Source of the DNA: an uncultured Roseburia sp.
Lineage (GTDB): Bacteria; Bacillota; Clostridia; Lachnospirales; Lachnospiraceae
Assembly: GCA_934292805.1 (NCBI GenBank)
Contig: CAKQXQ010000005.1
Location: 18,602-82,601, forward strand
Direction of reading: 5' to 3'
Length of the DNA stretch: 64,000 nt
Below the pieces are notes generated by a model. It was given only the letters and a program-made list of their open reading frames with translations, did no database searches and was not told the DNA's origin. Shown here piece by piece: positions 45,319-54,325 of the stretch. The translations under genes and the position numbers were made by a program. How positions within the stretch are numbered: the stretch's first letter is position 1; each line of letters starts with the position of its first letter.

Positions 45319-46047
45319 TTATTCATCCCAGTTGTGATATACCTGCTGTACATCATCGTCATCATCTAAAAGATCTAAGATACGGTTAATATTTGTGATA
45401 TCTTCATCAGCAGATAAAGCTACATAGTTCTGTGGAATCATTGTTACTTCTGCTTCTGCCATCGGAATGTTTTCTGCTTCGAGTGCACTTCTTACTGTCT
45501 CGAAGTCTGCCGGAGCAGTTAATACTTCAAAACAGTCTTCCTCTTCAGAAAAATCTTCTGCACCTGCATCTAATGCCATCATCATAAGATCGTCTGCATC
45601 CATATCACACTCTTCTTTTGCGATAATGATCTGACCTTTTTCATCAAACATATAAGATACACAACCCTGGGTTCCGATGCTGCCATGGCCTTTTGTAAAT
45701 GCATTGCGGACATTTGCAGCGGTACGGTTTTTATTATCGGTTAAGCATTTTACGATAATTGCTGTTCCGCTTGGACCATAGCCTTCGTATGTACAGAATT
45801 CGTAATTAACAGAGTTGCCATCGCCGGCAGCCTTCTTAATACCTCTTTCAATTGTGTCGTTCGGCATGTTGTTGCTCTTGGCTTTTGCGATTACCTGTGC
45901 GAGCTTAAAGTTATTGGCTGGATCCGGGCCACCCTCTTTTACTGCTACAGCGATCTCTCTGCCGATAATGGTAAAAATCTTTCCTTTTGCAGCATCGTTC
46001 TTTTCTTTCTTATGTTTGATGTTGGCAAATTTTGAATGTCCTGACAT
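45319..46047 (-). CDS. yebC: YebC/PmpR-family regulatory/translation factor
   Basis: 242 aa. Characteristic start SGHSKFANIKHKKEKNDAAKGKIFT and KAKSNNMPNDTIERGIKKAAG near 50-70. The family was long called a DNA-binding regulator; recent work links members to translation of proline-rich stretches. The C-terminal part has acidic DLLDDDDDVQQVYHNWDE. Monocistronic with terminator. Confidence 0.95.
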   Translation of the reverse strand: MSGHSKFANIKHKKEKNDAAKGKIFTIIGREIAVAVKEGGPDPANNFKLAQVIAKAKSNNMPNDTIERGIKKAAGDGNSVNYEFCTYEGYGPSGTAIIVKCLTDNKNRTAANVRNAFTKGHGSIGTQGCVSYMFDEKGQIIIAKEECDMDADDLMMMALDAGAEDFSEEEDCFEVLTAPADFETVRSALEAENIPMAEAEVTMIPQNYVALSADEDITNINRILDLLDDDDDVQQVYHNWDE

Positions 46048-46111
46048 TATGTTTATCCTCTCTTTTTCTTTTTGTCGTTCTTTTAATCAGGTATAAAACC
46101 TCTCAGATTTT

Positions 46112-47032
46112 TTATTGTAACACTGATTGTTCTGTATGGCAAGTATCTGTCTGCCCAGATGACTGTTTTTCATCCGGAAGTTTTGTGATACGGACTTTGC
46201 GTATCATTTTATTTTCTGCCTTCAGTACTTCAAAGTGGAATCCAAACACATCGGTCTGGAACTTTTCGTTCTCTGTCGGAATACGATCCATCAGAGAGAT
46301 CAGAAATCCGTTTAAGGTTTCGAATTCATCCGCTTCTTCATAATCCACTTTTAAAATTTTAAGTGCGTCCTCTACAGGCGTCATGCCATCCATGATATAG
46401 CTTCCGTCCGGCTGCTTTTCAATCATTGTTTCTTCGTCGTCATGTTCATCTTCAATATTTCCGACGATCTCTTCCAGAATATCTTCCATAGCGACGATAC
46501 CGGAAGTCTGTCCATATTCATCTACAACGATCACCATGTGAGTTTTGGCAGACTGCATCATGTTAAATAACGTGTTAATGTTTCTGGTTTCGGGAATGAA
46601 ATCCACCTCACGGATAAGCCCCTCAATCTCTTTGATCGGTTTGTGATAAATTTCCTTTTTCATACAGATCATCAGAACTTCTTTTATGTGAAGTACGCCG
46701 ATAATATTATCAATATCGTCTATGTATACAGGATATCTTGAATAGTTGGATTTTCCAATGAAATCAAGCATATCCAGAAAAGTCATTGTTCCGTCAATCG
46801 CGATAATATTCATCCGGTGTGTCATGATATCTTTGGCGTCCTTGTCTCCGAATTCAAAAATATTATGGATCATCTCAGCCTCATTGGCTTCTAACACACC
46901 CTGTTCATGCCCCTCATTGACCATTGAAATAATCTCTTCTTCTGTTACATCATCTGAATCTGTGCCAAAAAGCTTCAAAAACAGATTTCCAAATTTCTTC
47001 GCCCCATTAGTGGGACTGCAACTGTCGTCCAT
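46112..47032 (-). CDS. CBS-domain/CorC-HlyC-type protein without the membrane domain
   Basis: 306 aa. Starts with a short helical region, then a tandem CBS pair (about 60-190, with DIMTHRMNIIAIDGTMTF and GQTSGIVAMEDILEEIVGNIEDEHD) and a C-terminal transporter-associated CorC_HlyC domain (about 205-290, YIMDGMTPVEDAL). The N-terminal DUF21/CNNM membrane domain of full hemolysin-type Mg/Co exporters is absent, as in soluble CorC. Nucleotide binding by the CBS pair is likely. Strong ribosome site (GAGGAGG). Confidence 0.87.
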   Translation of the reverse strand: MDDSCSPTNGAKKFGNLFLKLFGTDSDDVTEEEIISMVNEGHEQGVLEANEAEMIHNIFEFGDKDAKDIMTHRMNIIAIDGTMTFLDMLDFIGKSNYSRYPVYIDDIDNIIGVLHIKEVLMICMKKEIYHKPIKEIEGLIREVDFIPETRNINTLFNMMQSAKTHMVIVVDEYGQTSGIVAMEDILEEIVGNIEDEHDDEETMIEKQPDGSYIMDGMTPVEDALKILKVDYEEADEFETLNGFLISLMDRIPTENEKFQTDVFGFHFEVLKAENKMIRKVRITKLPDEKQSSGQTDTCHTEQSVLQ

Positions 47033-47095
47033 AATTCCTCCTCTAAATGTAATAAAACATCGAAAATAATACCATTTTACTTCGCAATAGTCAAG

Positions 47096-47443
47096 TTATG
47101 TAAGCAGTTCGAGGCTTATTTCCAACGCTTTGTCAATTTTTATCAGGATCTGATGATCCAGATGGCATACTTTATCTTTCAGCCTTGTTTTATCGATCGT
47201 GCGGAGCTGTTCCAGCAAAACAACAGAATCTTTTACCAGTGCATATTTTTTACAGTCGAGTTCTACATGAGTCGGCAGCTTGGCTTTATTCATCTGGGAA
47301 GTGATCGCTGCACAGATGACAGTCGGGCTGTGACGGTTCCCAACATCGTTCTGTATGATCAGAACCGGACGGATCCCACCCTGTTCAGAACCTACAACCG
47401 GTCTTAAGTCTGCATAAAAAATGTCTCCACGTCGAATTAACAT
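47096..47443 (-). CDS. mazF: MazF/PemK endoribonuclease toxin
   Basis: 115 aa. Sequence-specific mRNA interferase of the MazF/NdoA type. Seen: RRGDIFYADLRPVVGSEQGGIRPVLIIQNDVGNRHSPTVI with the catalytic Arg25 and Thr48 (ITSQ) in place, then LPTHVELDCKKYALVKDSVVLLEQLRTIDKTRL. Very close to the Bacillus protein and in the same place, right behind alr, but the antitoxin gene that lies between alr and the toxin in Bacillus is missing: only 79 nt separate them. Confidence 0.95.
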   Translation of the reverse strand: MLIRRGDIFYADLRPVVGSEQGGIRPVLIIQNDVGNRHSPTVICAAITSQMNKAKLPTHVELDCKKYALVKDSVVLLEQLRTIDKTRLKDKVCHLDHQILIKIDKALEISLELLT

Positions 47444-47522
47444 ATATTCCTACTCCATAATTATAATCAGTATTTACTGTTTTCTTACGGATAGTATTTC
47501 CAGAATAAATGCTTCTATTCTT

Positions 47523-48689
47523 TTATTCAAAATATTCCTGTGTTTCGATCAGCCTGCCGTCCTTGTAAAAAACTCTTGGAACACGTTTGCCAAGGATGCA
47601 TACAAATTCATAATTAAAACGTCCGGAAAGCTCTCCCACTTCTTCCATTGTGATCTCTTCCGTACCGTCTTTTCCGATCAGTGTTACCTCATCGCCAATC
47701 CTTACATCCGGGATATCTGTAACATCTACCATAAACTGATCCATACAGACGCGTCCGCAGATCGGTGCACGATGTCCGTGGATCAAAACGCTTCCTTTGT
47801 TAGAAAGTCCTCTGCAGTAACCATCTGCATAGCCGACCGGAATGGTTGCGATCAGGCTTTCTCTTTTGGTGATATAGCTTCCACCATAACTGATGGCTCT
47901 TCCTGCTTCGAGTTTTTTAACATAGGCAACATGTGTTTTTAACTCCATTACTGGTTTTAATTCCAGAGAATTGTGATCTACTTCCTCGGATGGCCATAAC
48001 CCATATAAGGTGATCCCGGCTCTTACCATATCCATATTTGCTGCGGAAATCTCTGCAATTCCGGCACTGTTAGAGCAGTGTCTGACAGGGATGCCTACTC
48101 CTCTTTGTTCCATCATCCGGATCATGGCCTGGAATCTGTCAATCTGGTCATAGGTAAAGGACTTGTCGTATTCATCTGCTTTTGAAAAATGAGTAAACAT
48201 TCCCTCTACTATCATATGTGGAAGCTTTGCGATCTGTGCCATTTCATCTGCTGATTCGTCCGTTACCTGATAGCCGATGCGGCTCATTCCGGTGTCAACT
48301 GCGAAATGGATTTTGCAGTCTTTTCCAACTTTTTCTGCGGCACGGGAAAGCTCTTTTGCCATTTCCAGTGTAAAAACACTCGGATCGATCTCAGCATCTA
48401 TGACAGTCTCATACTGATCAGGAAAAATATATCCGAGAATGAGAATTGGCTTTCGGATGCCGCATCGTCTTAAAAGAAGTCCCTCTTCTACTGTGGCAAC
48501 TGCATAGCCATAAAGATAATCAAGGTGTTCGATTTCTTTCGCGATCGGAATTGCACCATGACCATAACCGTCCGCTTTTACAACTGCCATGATTTTGGTT
48601 TCCGGATTGATTTTCTGATGCATAGATTCCATATTATATAAAATAGCATCTAAATTGATGTTTGCACATACTCTGCTATGTCTGTTCAT
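47523..48689 (-). CDS. alr: alanine racemase
   Basis: 388 aa. Makes D-alanine for peptidoglycan. PLP lysine K38 in AVVKADGYGHG, catalytic tyrosine in the IPVGYADGY region near 265-275, and the MDQFMVDVTD segment near 315. Full length. Upstream of mazF as in many Firmicutes. Confidence 0.97.
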   Translation of the reverse strand: MNRHSRVCANINLDAILYNMESMHQKINPETKIMAVVKADGYGHGAIPIAKEIEHLDYLYGYAVATVEEGLLLRRCGIRKPILILGYIFPDQYETVIDAEIDPSVFTLEMAKELSRAAEKVGKDCKIHFAVDTGMSRIGYQVTDESADEMAQIAKLPHMIVEGMFTHFSKADEYDKSFTYDQIDRFQAMIRMMEQRGVGIPVRHCSNSAGIAEISAANMDMVRAGITLYGLWPSEEVDHNSLELKPVMELKTHVAYVKKLEAGRAISYGGSYITKRESLIATIPVGYADGYCRGLSNKGSVLIHGHRAPICGRVCMDQFMVDVTDIPDVRIGDEVTLIGKDGTEEITMEEVGELSGRFNYEFVCILGKRVPRVFYKDGRLIETQEYFE

Positions 48690-48757
48690 TTTTATAACCT
48701 GTGTAATGCTTCCATGACGGATTGAGAAACAGAAACATTACTGACCTTCCTAAATAA

Positions 48758-50257
48758 TTATAATTTTCTTTCTGCAAAAATTTTATTCAGTCCAATCATC
48801 AGATCGGACGCTGTCATACCGCGGTAACCTGTATCACAAAGCATTTTATCTCCGGCCATGCCATGCAGATAGACTGCCATGGATGCGGAAAATTCTGTGC
48901 TTTCTCCCTGCGCCAGCAAAGAACCTGTTATACCGGATAAAACATCTCCACTTCCCGCAGTAGCCATTCCGTTATTGCCGGAAAGATTCAGATATACTTT
49001 GCCATCAGGGAGTGCTGTTACGGTATGTTCATCTTTTAATACACAGACAACCTGATATTTTTCTGAAAAGTCAGAAGCTGTCCGTATCAGATCATTGCGA
49101 AAATCACAGATTGGTCTGTCAATCAGCCGGCTCATCTCACCAGGATGTGGTGTCATTATAAATTCAGCGTGAGGCATCAAAAGACGATCTGTTTTGACTG
49201 CGATCAGATTGAGTGCATCCGCATCAAAAACAACCGGGATATTGGCACTTCGTATGACAGTATCTACAATTTCCGAAGAGCATGTACCTGTTCCAAGCCC
49301 CGGACCACATACAACCGCATCAGCCCATTTTAAGGCATCAGGCAGAGTGGATGATATATCGGGAACGGATGAATATGTGGTAATGACTGCTTCAGGTATA
49401 AGCGTCTGAAGAATCGTACGGTTTTCTTCCGGTGTAAAGATACGTACAAGACCACAACCGGCGGCATACGCAGCTTTTGCACTCAATGCGGCAGCACCTG
49501 CCATATTTTTACACCCAGCGATCAGAAGAAGCCTGCCAAAGGTACCTTTGTTGGAATGAGAAGGTCTTTTTGACAGCATATCAAGGTCAGAAGGCTCCAG
49601 TGCCCGTATTTGGGGAATCCGGTCGAAAAAACTGCGTTCGGTAATACCGATCTTTCTGCAGATGATCCTGCCGACATACTCATTTCCCGGCCAGAGATAC
49701 ATTCCGGCTTTTTCGAAGGCAAAAGTGACGGTAATATCTGCACGAAATGCGATTCCAAGCACAGCCCCGTTATCAGCAGATACCCCGGATGGCATATCTA
49801 CCGCAAGCTTCTGACCGCTCATGGAATTAAGCGTTTCGATCAGCTGATAAAAATCACCGCTGATCTCTCTTCTAAGCCCGACTCCAAAGATTGCATCAAC
49901 GATCAGATCGAAGCGGGCGTCTGCTGAAATGGAATTTATAAAAGAAAAACCATATGCCTTAAAAATCTGCTCCTGTGTTTTGAATTGCAAGGTTGCTTTC
50001 TGTTCATCTCCTGCAAGGAAAACATGGACGTTATAATTTTCCAAAAGAAGCATACGTGCGCAGGCAAGCCCATCTGCACCATTGTTTCCGGTACCGCATA
50101 CGATCAGTACAGAGTCTGATGGCTGGATTGCCTGTTTTATCTCCTCAGAAAGTGAGAATGCCGCACATTCCATCAGAAGCAATGATGGAGTATGAAAATA
50201 TTCAGTTGTATTGGCATCATATTGCTGCATTTCACTGCCTGTCACAAGATATTTCAT
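48758..50257 (-). CDS. nnr: bifunctional NAD(P)H-hydrate epimerase/dehydratase
   Basis: 499 aa from the ATG at 50255-50257; the longer frame starts at a GTG inside a hairpin. Two fused repair enzymes for damaged NAD(P)H: N-terminal YjeF-N epimerase (about 1-210; VCGTGNNGADGLACARML near 55 and AVDMPSGVSADNGAV near 130) and C-terminal ADP-dependent dehydratase of the ribokinase-like fold (about 225-499; KGTFGRLLLIAGCKNMAGA near 236, MTPHPGEMSRL near 370 and NGMATAGSGDVLSG near 435). Located just downstream of rex, which fits a shared theme of NADH status. Confidence 0.95.
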   Translation of the reverse strand: MKYLVTGSEMQQYDANTTEYFHTPSLLLMECAAFSLSEEIKQAIQPSDSVLIVCGTGNNGADGLACARMLLLENYNVHVFLAGDEQKATLQFKTQEQIFKAYGFSFINSISADARFDLIVDAIFGVGLRREISGDFYQLIETLNSMSGQKLAVDMPSGVSADNGAVLGIAFRADITVTFAFEKAGMYLWPGNEYVGRIICRKIGITERSFFDRIPQIRALEPSDLDMLSKRPSHSNKGTFGRLLLIAGCKNMAGAAALSAKAAYAAGCGLVRIFTPEENRTILQTLIPEAVITTYSSVPDISSTLPDALKWADAVVCGPGLGTGTCSSEIVDTVIRSANIPVVFDADALNLIAVKTDRLLMPHAEFIMTPHPGEMSRLIDRPICDFRNDLIRTASDFSEKYQVVCVLKDEHTVTALPDGKVYLNLSGNNGMATAGSGDVLSGITGSLLAQGESTEFSASMAVYLHGMAGDKMLCDTGYRGMTASDLMIGLNKIFAERKL

Positions 50258-50292
50258 GAAGCTTCTGCCTTTCTTTGCAAAATCCCATAACG

Positions 50293-50333
50293 TTTTAAGC
50301 TGTCGCACACAAATAGGGTGCGGCAGCTTAAAA
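50293..50333 (-). other. 16-bp inverted repeat between rex and nnr
   Basis: TTTTAAGCTGTCGCAC (50293-50308) pairs with 50318-50333 with one G:T wobble and a 9-nt loop. No T-run follows on either strand, so it is not a standard terminator; it could be an mRNA-processing or stability hairpin between the two genes. Confidence 0.6.
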
Positions 50334-50345
50334 ACATGGTTATAA

Positions 50346-50987
50346 TTATTGCTGGTTTTTGTTCTTTACAATATTATAAGATAACTGCATCAGACTGTCA
50401 GAAAGATGTACATTTTCTACTACAACATCTTTGTCGATCAGATCAAGGTCAACATGTGCAAAATTCCAGATTGCATGGATCCCAAGAGCAACCAGTCTGT
50501 TTGCAATGATATCAGCTTTTGCTTTTGGCATGGTAAGAGCTGCAATATCCACCTGATGAGTATGACAATACTCCTCCAGTTCGTCCAGCATATGGATCTT
50601 AATGCCGCGGACGGTCACACCCTCAAGAGCCGGATTAACATCAAAAAGTGCAGTGATGACAAATCCTAATTTTTCAAATTTTACATAGTTAGCCAATGCC
50701 TGTCCTAAATTACCGGCACCGATTACTATAATATTATGTTTTTCATTTAATCCAAGGATTTTGCCAATTTCCTCGTATAAAAACTTTACATTATATCCAT
50801 ATCCCTGCTGACCAAATCCACCAAAGTTGTTCAGATCCTGACGAATCTGGGAAGCTGTGACGTTCATTTTTTTACTTAAATCGTTGGACGAAATACGTTC
50901 CACACCATCTTCCAATAATTCTCCAAGATATCTATAGTATCGTGGCATACGGCGAATAACTGCCTGGGAAATCCCCTTTTCCTGCAT
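50346..50987 (-). CDS. rex: redox-sensing transcriptional repressor Rex
   Basis: 213 aa from the ATG at 50985-50987 (GGAGG nine bases upstream). N-terminal winged helix (about 1-80; MNVTASQIRQDLNNFGGFGQQGYGY) and a C-terminal Rossmann domain with IIVIGAGNLGQALANY at 86-101 that senses the NADH/NAD ratio. Rex represses fermentation and NADH-oxidising genes when NADH is low. It has its own consensus promoter, with a Rex-like operator touching the -35, so it is probably autoregulated. Confidence 0.95.
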   Translation of the reverse strand: MQEKGISQAVIRRMPRYYRYLGELLEDGVERISSNDLSKKMNVTASQIRQDLNNFGGFGQQGYGYNVKFLYEEIGKILGLNEKHNIIVIGAGNLGQALANYVKFEKLGFVITALFDVNPALEGVTVRGIKIHMLDELEEYCHTHQVDIAALTMPKAKADIIANRLVALGIHAIWNFAHVDLDLIDKDVVVENVHLSDSLMQLSYNIVKNKNQQ

Positions 50988-51080
50988 GTTCTTTTTCCTC
51001 CAAAATCTTTGCTGCAGAAAATGCTGCAGTATATATCTGCATGATGGCACACGCCATTCACCCAGATTAAAACTATGTTT

Positions 51081-51109
51081 ATTATAATTACTTCTGCTTT
51101 ATCTGTCAA
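51081..51109 (-). promoter_or_regulatory. consensus promoter of rex
   Basis: Minus strand perfect TTGACA (51104-51109), 17-bp spacer, perfect TATAAT (51081-51086), about 85 nt before the rex start. The best sigma-A promoter in the window. Confidence 0.9.
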
Positions 51110-51110
51110 T

Positions 51111-51128
51111 GTGTGAAAAATTTAACCA
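51111..51128 (-). promoter_or_regulatory. probable Rex operator upstream of rex
   Basis: 18-bp site GTGTGAA-AAAT-TTAACCA (plus strand), one base beyond the -35 box. Compared with the clostridial Rex site TTGTGAA/TTGTTAA-N4-TTAACAA/TTCACAA it differs at two positions. Location suits autoregulation. Confidence 0.6.
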
Positions 51129-51141
51129 TCAAGCCGGAAAC

Positions 51142-53073
51142 TTAACTGTCCAGCTGCATGGAGAGATCTTCCCATAACTCGTATTGCTTCTCCAGCTCCT
51201 GCCGGTATTCTTCCTGTGTCCGGACGAGTTCGCCAAGTCTGGCTGAATTTACAGCAATCTCAGGTTTTGCACATTCCTCGTCAATCGCAGCTATTTTATC
51301 TTCCAGTTCTGCAATCTTTTCTTCGGATTTTTTCAGTGCATTTTCGATTTTCCGGATACGTGCCTGTTCCGCTTTTTGCGTCTGCCAGTCTGTTTTAACA
51401 GTTGTTTCTTCTGTAGAACTTCCGGATGGATCTGTGGACTGTTCTGATTTTACATAGAGTGCAGTCATCTGATCGTGCTTTTCCAGATAATAATCATAAT
51501 TACCAATATAGTTTACAATGGTATCACCTGTCAGTTCCAGAATTCTTGTTGCAGTCTGGTTGATGAAATATCTGTCATGTGAAACAAAGAATACCGTTCC
51601 GGTATAACTTTTGAGTGCCTCTTCCAGAATTTCCTTGGAGGTAATATCCAGATGGTTGGTCGGCTCATCTAAAATCAGGAAGTTTGCATCCGAGAGCATC
51701 AGCTTGGCAAGAGCAACACGTCCTCTCTCACCACCGCTTAAGTCTTCAATCTTTTTGTAGACATCATCTTCTGTAAAAAGAAAGGCTGCCAGTACATTGC
51801 GGACTTTCGTATTATTTAAATCAGGATATGCATCTGAGATTTCATCGAAAATGGTCTTTTCCATATGAAGCTGCTGATGCTCCTGATCGTAGTATCCGAT
51901 ATGTACATTGCTTCCGAGCGTGACTGTTCCTGAATCTGCAGGGATCAGTTCATTGATAATTTTTAAAATGGTTGTTTTACCAGTGCCATTATTGCCGATC
52001 AGTGCAACGCGTTCTCCACGTTTGATATCAAAATTAATATTGGAAAATAATGTGACCGGTAAAAAAGATTTTGAAAGATTTTCCACTTTCAGAACATCAT
52101 TTCCACTTACAACATTAGGCTCTAAAACAATCCGGATATCCGTATTATCTTCCACCGGTTTTTCCAGACGTTCTATTTTATTCAGCATCTTTTCACGGCT
52201 TTCGGCACGTTTGATAGACTTCTCGCGGTTAAAGGATTTGAGCTTGGCGATCACTTCCTCCTGATGCCTGATCTCACGCTGCTGGTTATAATATTGCTTG
52301 ATCATTGCAGATCGGATCGCAGCTTTCTTCTTCGCATAATCGCTGTAGTTGCCAAGGTATACATATCCTTTATGCTGAAAAATCTCAACAACTTTTCCGA
52401 CGATCCGGTCAAGAAAATATCTGTCGTGAGATACGATAAGAACAGCACCCTTATAATTTAACAAAAAAGTCTCCAGCCAGCGGATGGATTCGATATCCAG
52501 ATGGTTGGTCGGCTCATCCAAAAGCAGAACATCCGGCTTCGTAACAAGCAGTTTTCCAAGGGAAACGCGGGTCTTCTGCCCTCCGGAGAGTTCGCTCATT
52601 TTCTTTCCAAATTCTTCTTCGCTAAATCCAAGACCTTTTAAAATACCGGTCACTTCACTGCGGTATGCATAACCGTTAAGCTGCTCAAAAGCGTGATTTT
52701 TCTTATGGTATGTTTCTAAAAGATCATCGAGTTCACTGCCTTTTAATTCATTCATTTTTGTTTCCATCTCACGGAGTTCAGATTCCATCTCGATCAGTTC
52801 ACGTTTGGAATCAAGAACCTCTTCATAGATCGTATGGTGTCCGGAAACATCCTGATGCTGTGCAAGATAACCGATGGTCTTGTCTTTGGCAAGGATCACT
52901 TCTCCCTCATCAGGGAGTTCTTCTTTCATAATAATTTTAAGCAGCGTAGATTTGCCGGCACCATTGATGCCGACAACCGCTGCTTTTTCATTCTCTTCGA
53001 TATGAAAACTTACATTTTTTAAAATTTCGTCAGTCCCGAATGACTTTGAGATATTCTGACAGGATAAAATCAT
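51142..53073 (-). CDS. ABC-F family ATP-binding protein
   Basis: 643 aa, no membrane part. Two ABC domains: first with Walker A GINGAGKST near 35-43 and LSGGQKTRVSLG, second with Walker A GNNGTGKTT near 355 and LSGGERGRVALAK, and both with DEPTNHLDI. Between them a charged linker (about 240-300) with ESREKMLNKIERLEKP, and a C-terminal coiled coil (about 560-640). ABC-F proteins act on ribosomes, either as translation factors or antibiotic protection; this one looks like the YdiF/Uup branch. It begins 2 nt after the icd stop. Confidence 0.9.
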   Translation of the reverse strand: MILSCQNISKSFGTDEILKNVSFHIEENEKAAVVGINGAGKSTLLKIIMKEELPDEGEVILAKDKTIGYLAQHQDVSGHHTIYEEVLDSKRELIEMESELREMETKMNELKGSELDDLLETYHKKNHAFEQLNGYAYRSEVTGILKGLGFSEEEFGKKMSELSGGQKTRVSLGKLLVTKPDVLLLDEPTNHLDIESIRWLETFLLNYKGAVLIVSHDRYFLDRIVGKVVEIFQHKGYVYLGNYSDYAKKKAAIRSAMIKQYYNQQREIRHQEEVIAKLKSFNREKSIKRAESREKMLNKIERLEKPVEDNTDIRIVLEPNVVSGNDVLKVENLSKSFLPVTLFSNINFDIKRGERVALIGNNGTGKTTILKIINELIPADSGTVTLGSNVHIGYYDQEHQQLHMEKTIFDEISDAYPDLNNTKVRNVLAAFLFTEDDVYKKIEDLSGGERGRVALAKLMLSDANFLILDEPTNHLDITSKEILEEALKSYTGTVFFVSHDRYFINQTATRILELTGDTIVNYIGNYDYYLEKHDQMTALYVKSEQSTDPSGSSTEETTVKTDWQTQKAEQARIRKIENALKKSEEKIAELEDKIAAIDEECAKPEIAVNSARLGELVRTQEEYRQELEKQYELWEDLSMQLDS

Positions 53074-53075
53074 AA

Positions 53076-54284
53076 CTATAACATTCCTTCTAATGTGGTT
53101 CGGATTGCCTTGATGAAATCCTCACTGTTTAATACAGTCGGATGCTCAATAGATGTAATGAGCGCAAGGTCTTTTGTCATTTTACCATCTTCAATAGTGG
53201 AAATACAAGCTTTTTCTAATTTATCTGCAAAATCAGAAAGTTCTTTTATATTATCTAATTCGCCACGTTTGCGAAGTGCTCCTGTCCATGCAAAAATCGT
53301 TGCAACAGAGTTTGTGGAGGTTTCTTCTCCCTTTAAGTGTTTGTAATAGTGACGCTGTACGGTTCCGTGAGCAGCTTCATATTCATAATATCCGTCCGGG
53401 GAAACAAGTACGGATGTCATCATAGCAAGAGAGCCGAACGCACTTGAGATCATATCACTCATTACGTCACCATCATAATTCTTACATGCCCAGATATATC
53501 CACCCTCTGATTTTACAACACGGGCAACTGCATCATCGATCAGTGTATAGAAATATGTGATTCCGGCATCATCGAATTTGTCTTTGTATTCATTATCAAA
53601 GATTTCCTGGAAAATATCTTTGAATGTATGGTCATATTTTTTGGAGATCGTGTCTTTTGTTGCAAACCAGAGATCCTGTCTGGTATCTAATGCATAATTG
53701 AAACAGCTTCTTGCAAAGCTTTCAATAGAATCGCAGAGATTATGCTGTCCCTGTACAATGCCTGCACCGGTGAAGTTATGGATCAGTTCTCTTGTCTCTG
53801 TTCCGTCAGAAGCGGTATAGACGATTTCACATTTTCCCGGTCCCGGAATTTTCATTTCGGAAGCCTTGTATACATCTCCATATGCATGACGTGCGATCGT
53901 AATTGGTTTTTTCCATGTTTTTACATTTGGTTCAATACCTTTTACAACGATTGGTGCACGGAATACGGTACCATCTAATATTGCACGGATCGTTCCATTA
54001 GGGCTTTTCCACATTTCTTTCAGATTGTATTCTGTCATGCGGGCAGCGTTTGGTGTGATCGTCGCACATTTTACAGCAACACCGTATTTTTTAGTTGCAT
54101 TTGCAGAATCGATCGTAACCTGGTCATCTGTTTCATTACGATGTTCAAGACCAAGATCATAATAATCAGTTTTAAGGTCGATAAAAGGATATAACAATTC
54201 ATCTTTAATCATTTTCCAGAGAATTCTGGTCATTTCATCTCCATCCATCTCAACTAATGGGGTTGTCATTTTAATTTTTTCCAT
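53076..54284 (-). CDS. icd: NADP-dependent isocitrate dehydrogenase (eukaryote-type, class II)
   Basis: 402 aa. Oxidises isocitrate to 2-oxoglutarate with NADP. Start MTTPLVEMDGDEMTRILW and ANATKKYGVAVKCATITPNAARM (about 62-85), PNGTIRAILDGTVFRAPI (about 94-111), then YFYTLIDDAVARVVKSEGGYIWACKNYDGDVMSD (about 245-280) and HGTVQRHYY near 309 place it in the homodimeric class found in eukaryotes and some bacteria, not the E. coli Icd class. With the citrate synthase two genes upstream it forms the oxidative branch to glutamate; aconitase is not in the window. Confidence 0.95.
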   Translation of the reverse strand: MEKIKMTTPLVEMDGDEMTRILWKMIKDELLYPFIDLKTDYYDLGLEHRNETDDQVTIDSANATKKYGVAVKCATITPNAARMTEYNLKEMWKSPNGTIRAILDGTVFRAPIVVKGIEPNVKTWKKPITIARHAYGDVYKASEMKIPGPGKCEIVYTASDGTETRELIHNFTGAGIVQGQHNLCDSIESFARSCFNYALDTRQDLWFATKDTISKKYDHTFKDIFQEIFDNEYKDKFDDAGITYFYTLIDDAVARVVKSEGGYIWACKNYDGDVMSDMISSAFGSLAMMTSVLVSPDGYYEYEAAHGTVQRHYYKHLKGEETSTNSVATIFAWTGALRKRGELDNIKELSDFADKLEKACISTIEDGKMTKDLALITSIEHPTVLNSEDFIKAIRTTLEGML

Positions 54285-54325
54285 ACTGTTTTCCTTTCTG
54301 CCTGCTTAAAAATCCCTGAGGATGT

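Noticed and set aside
47444..47522. Possible antitoxin gene between alr and mazF
   Set aside because: Only 79 nt, no start with ribosome site and no ORF of useful length on either strand; a longer plus-strand frame here is antisense to alr.
50293..50333. Intrinsic terminator after rex
   Set aside because: Stem is good but the arms end in A-runs on both strands; no U-tract follows.
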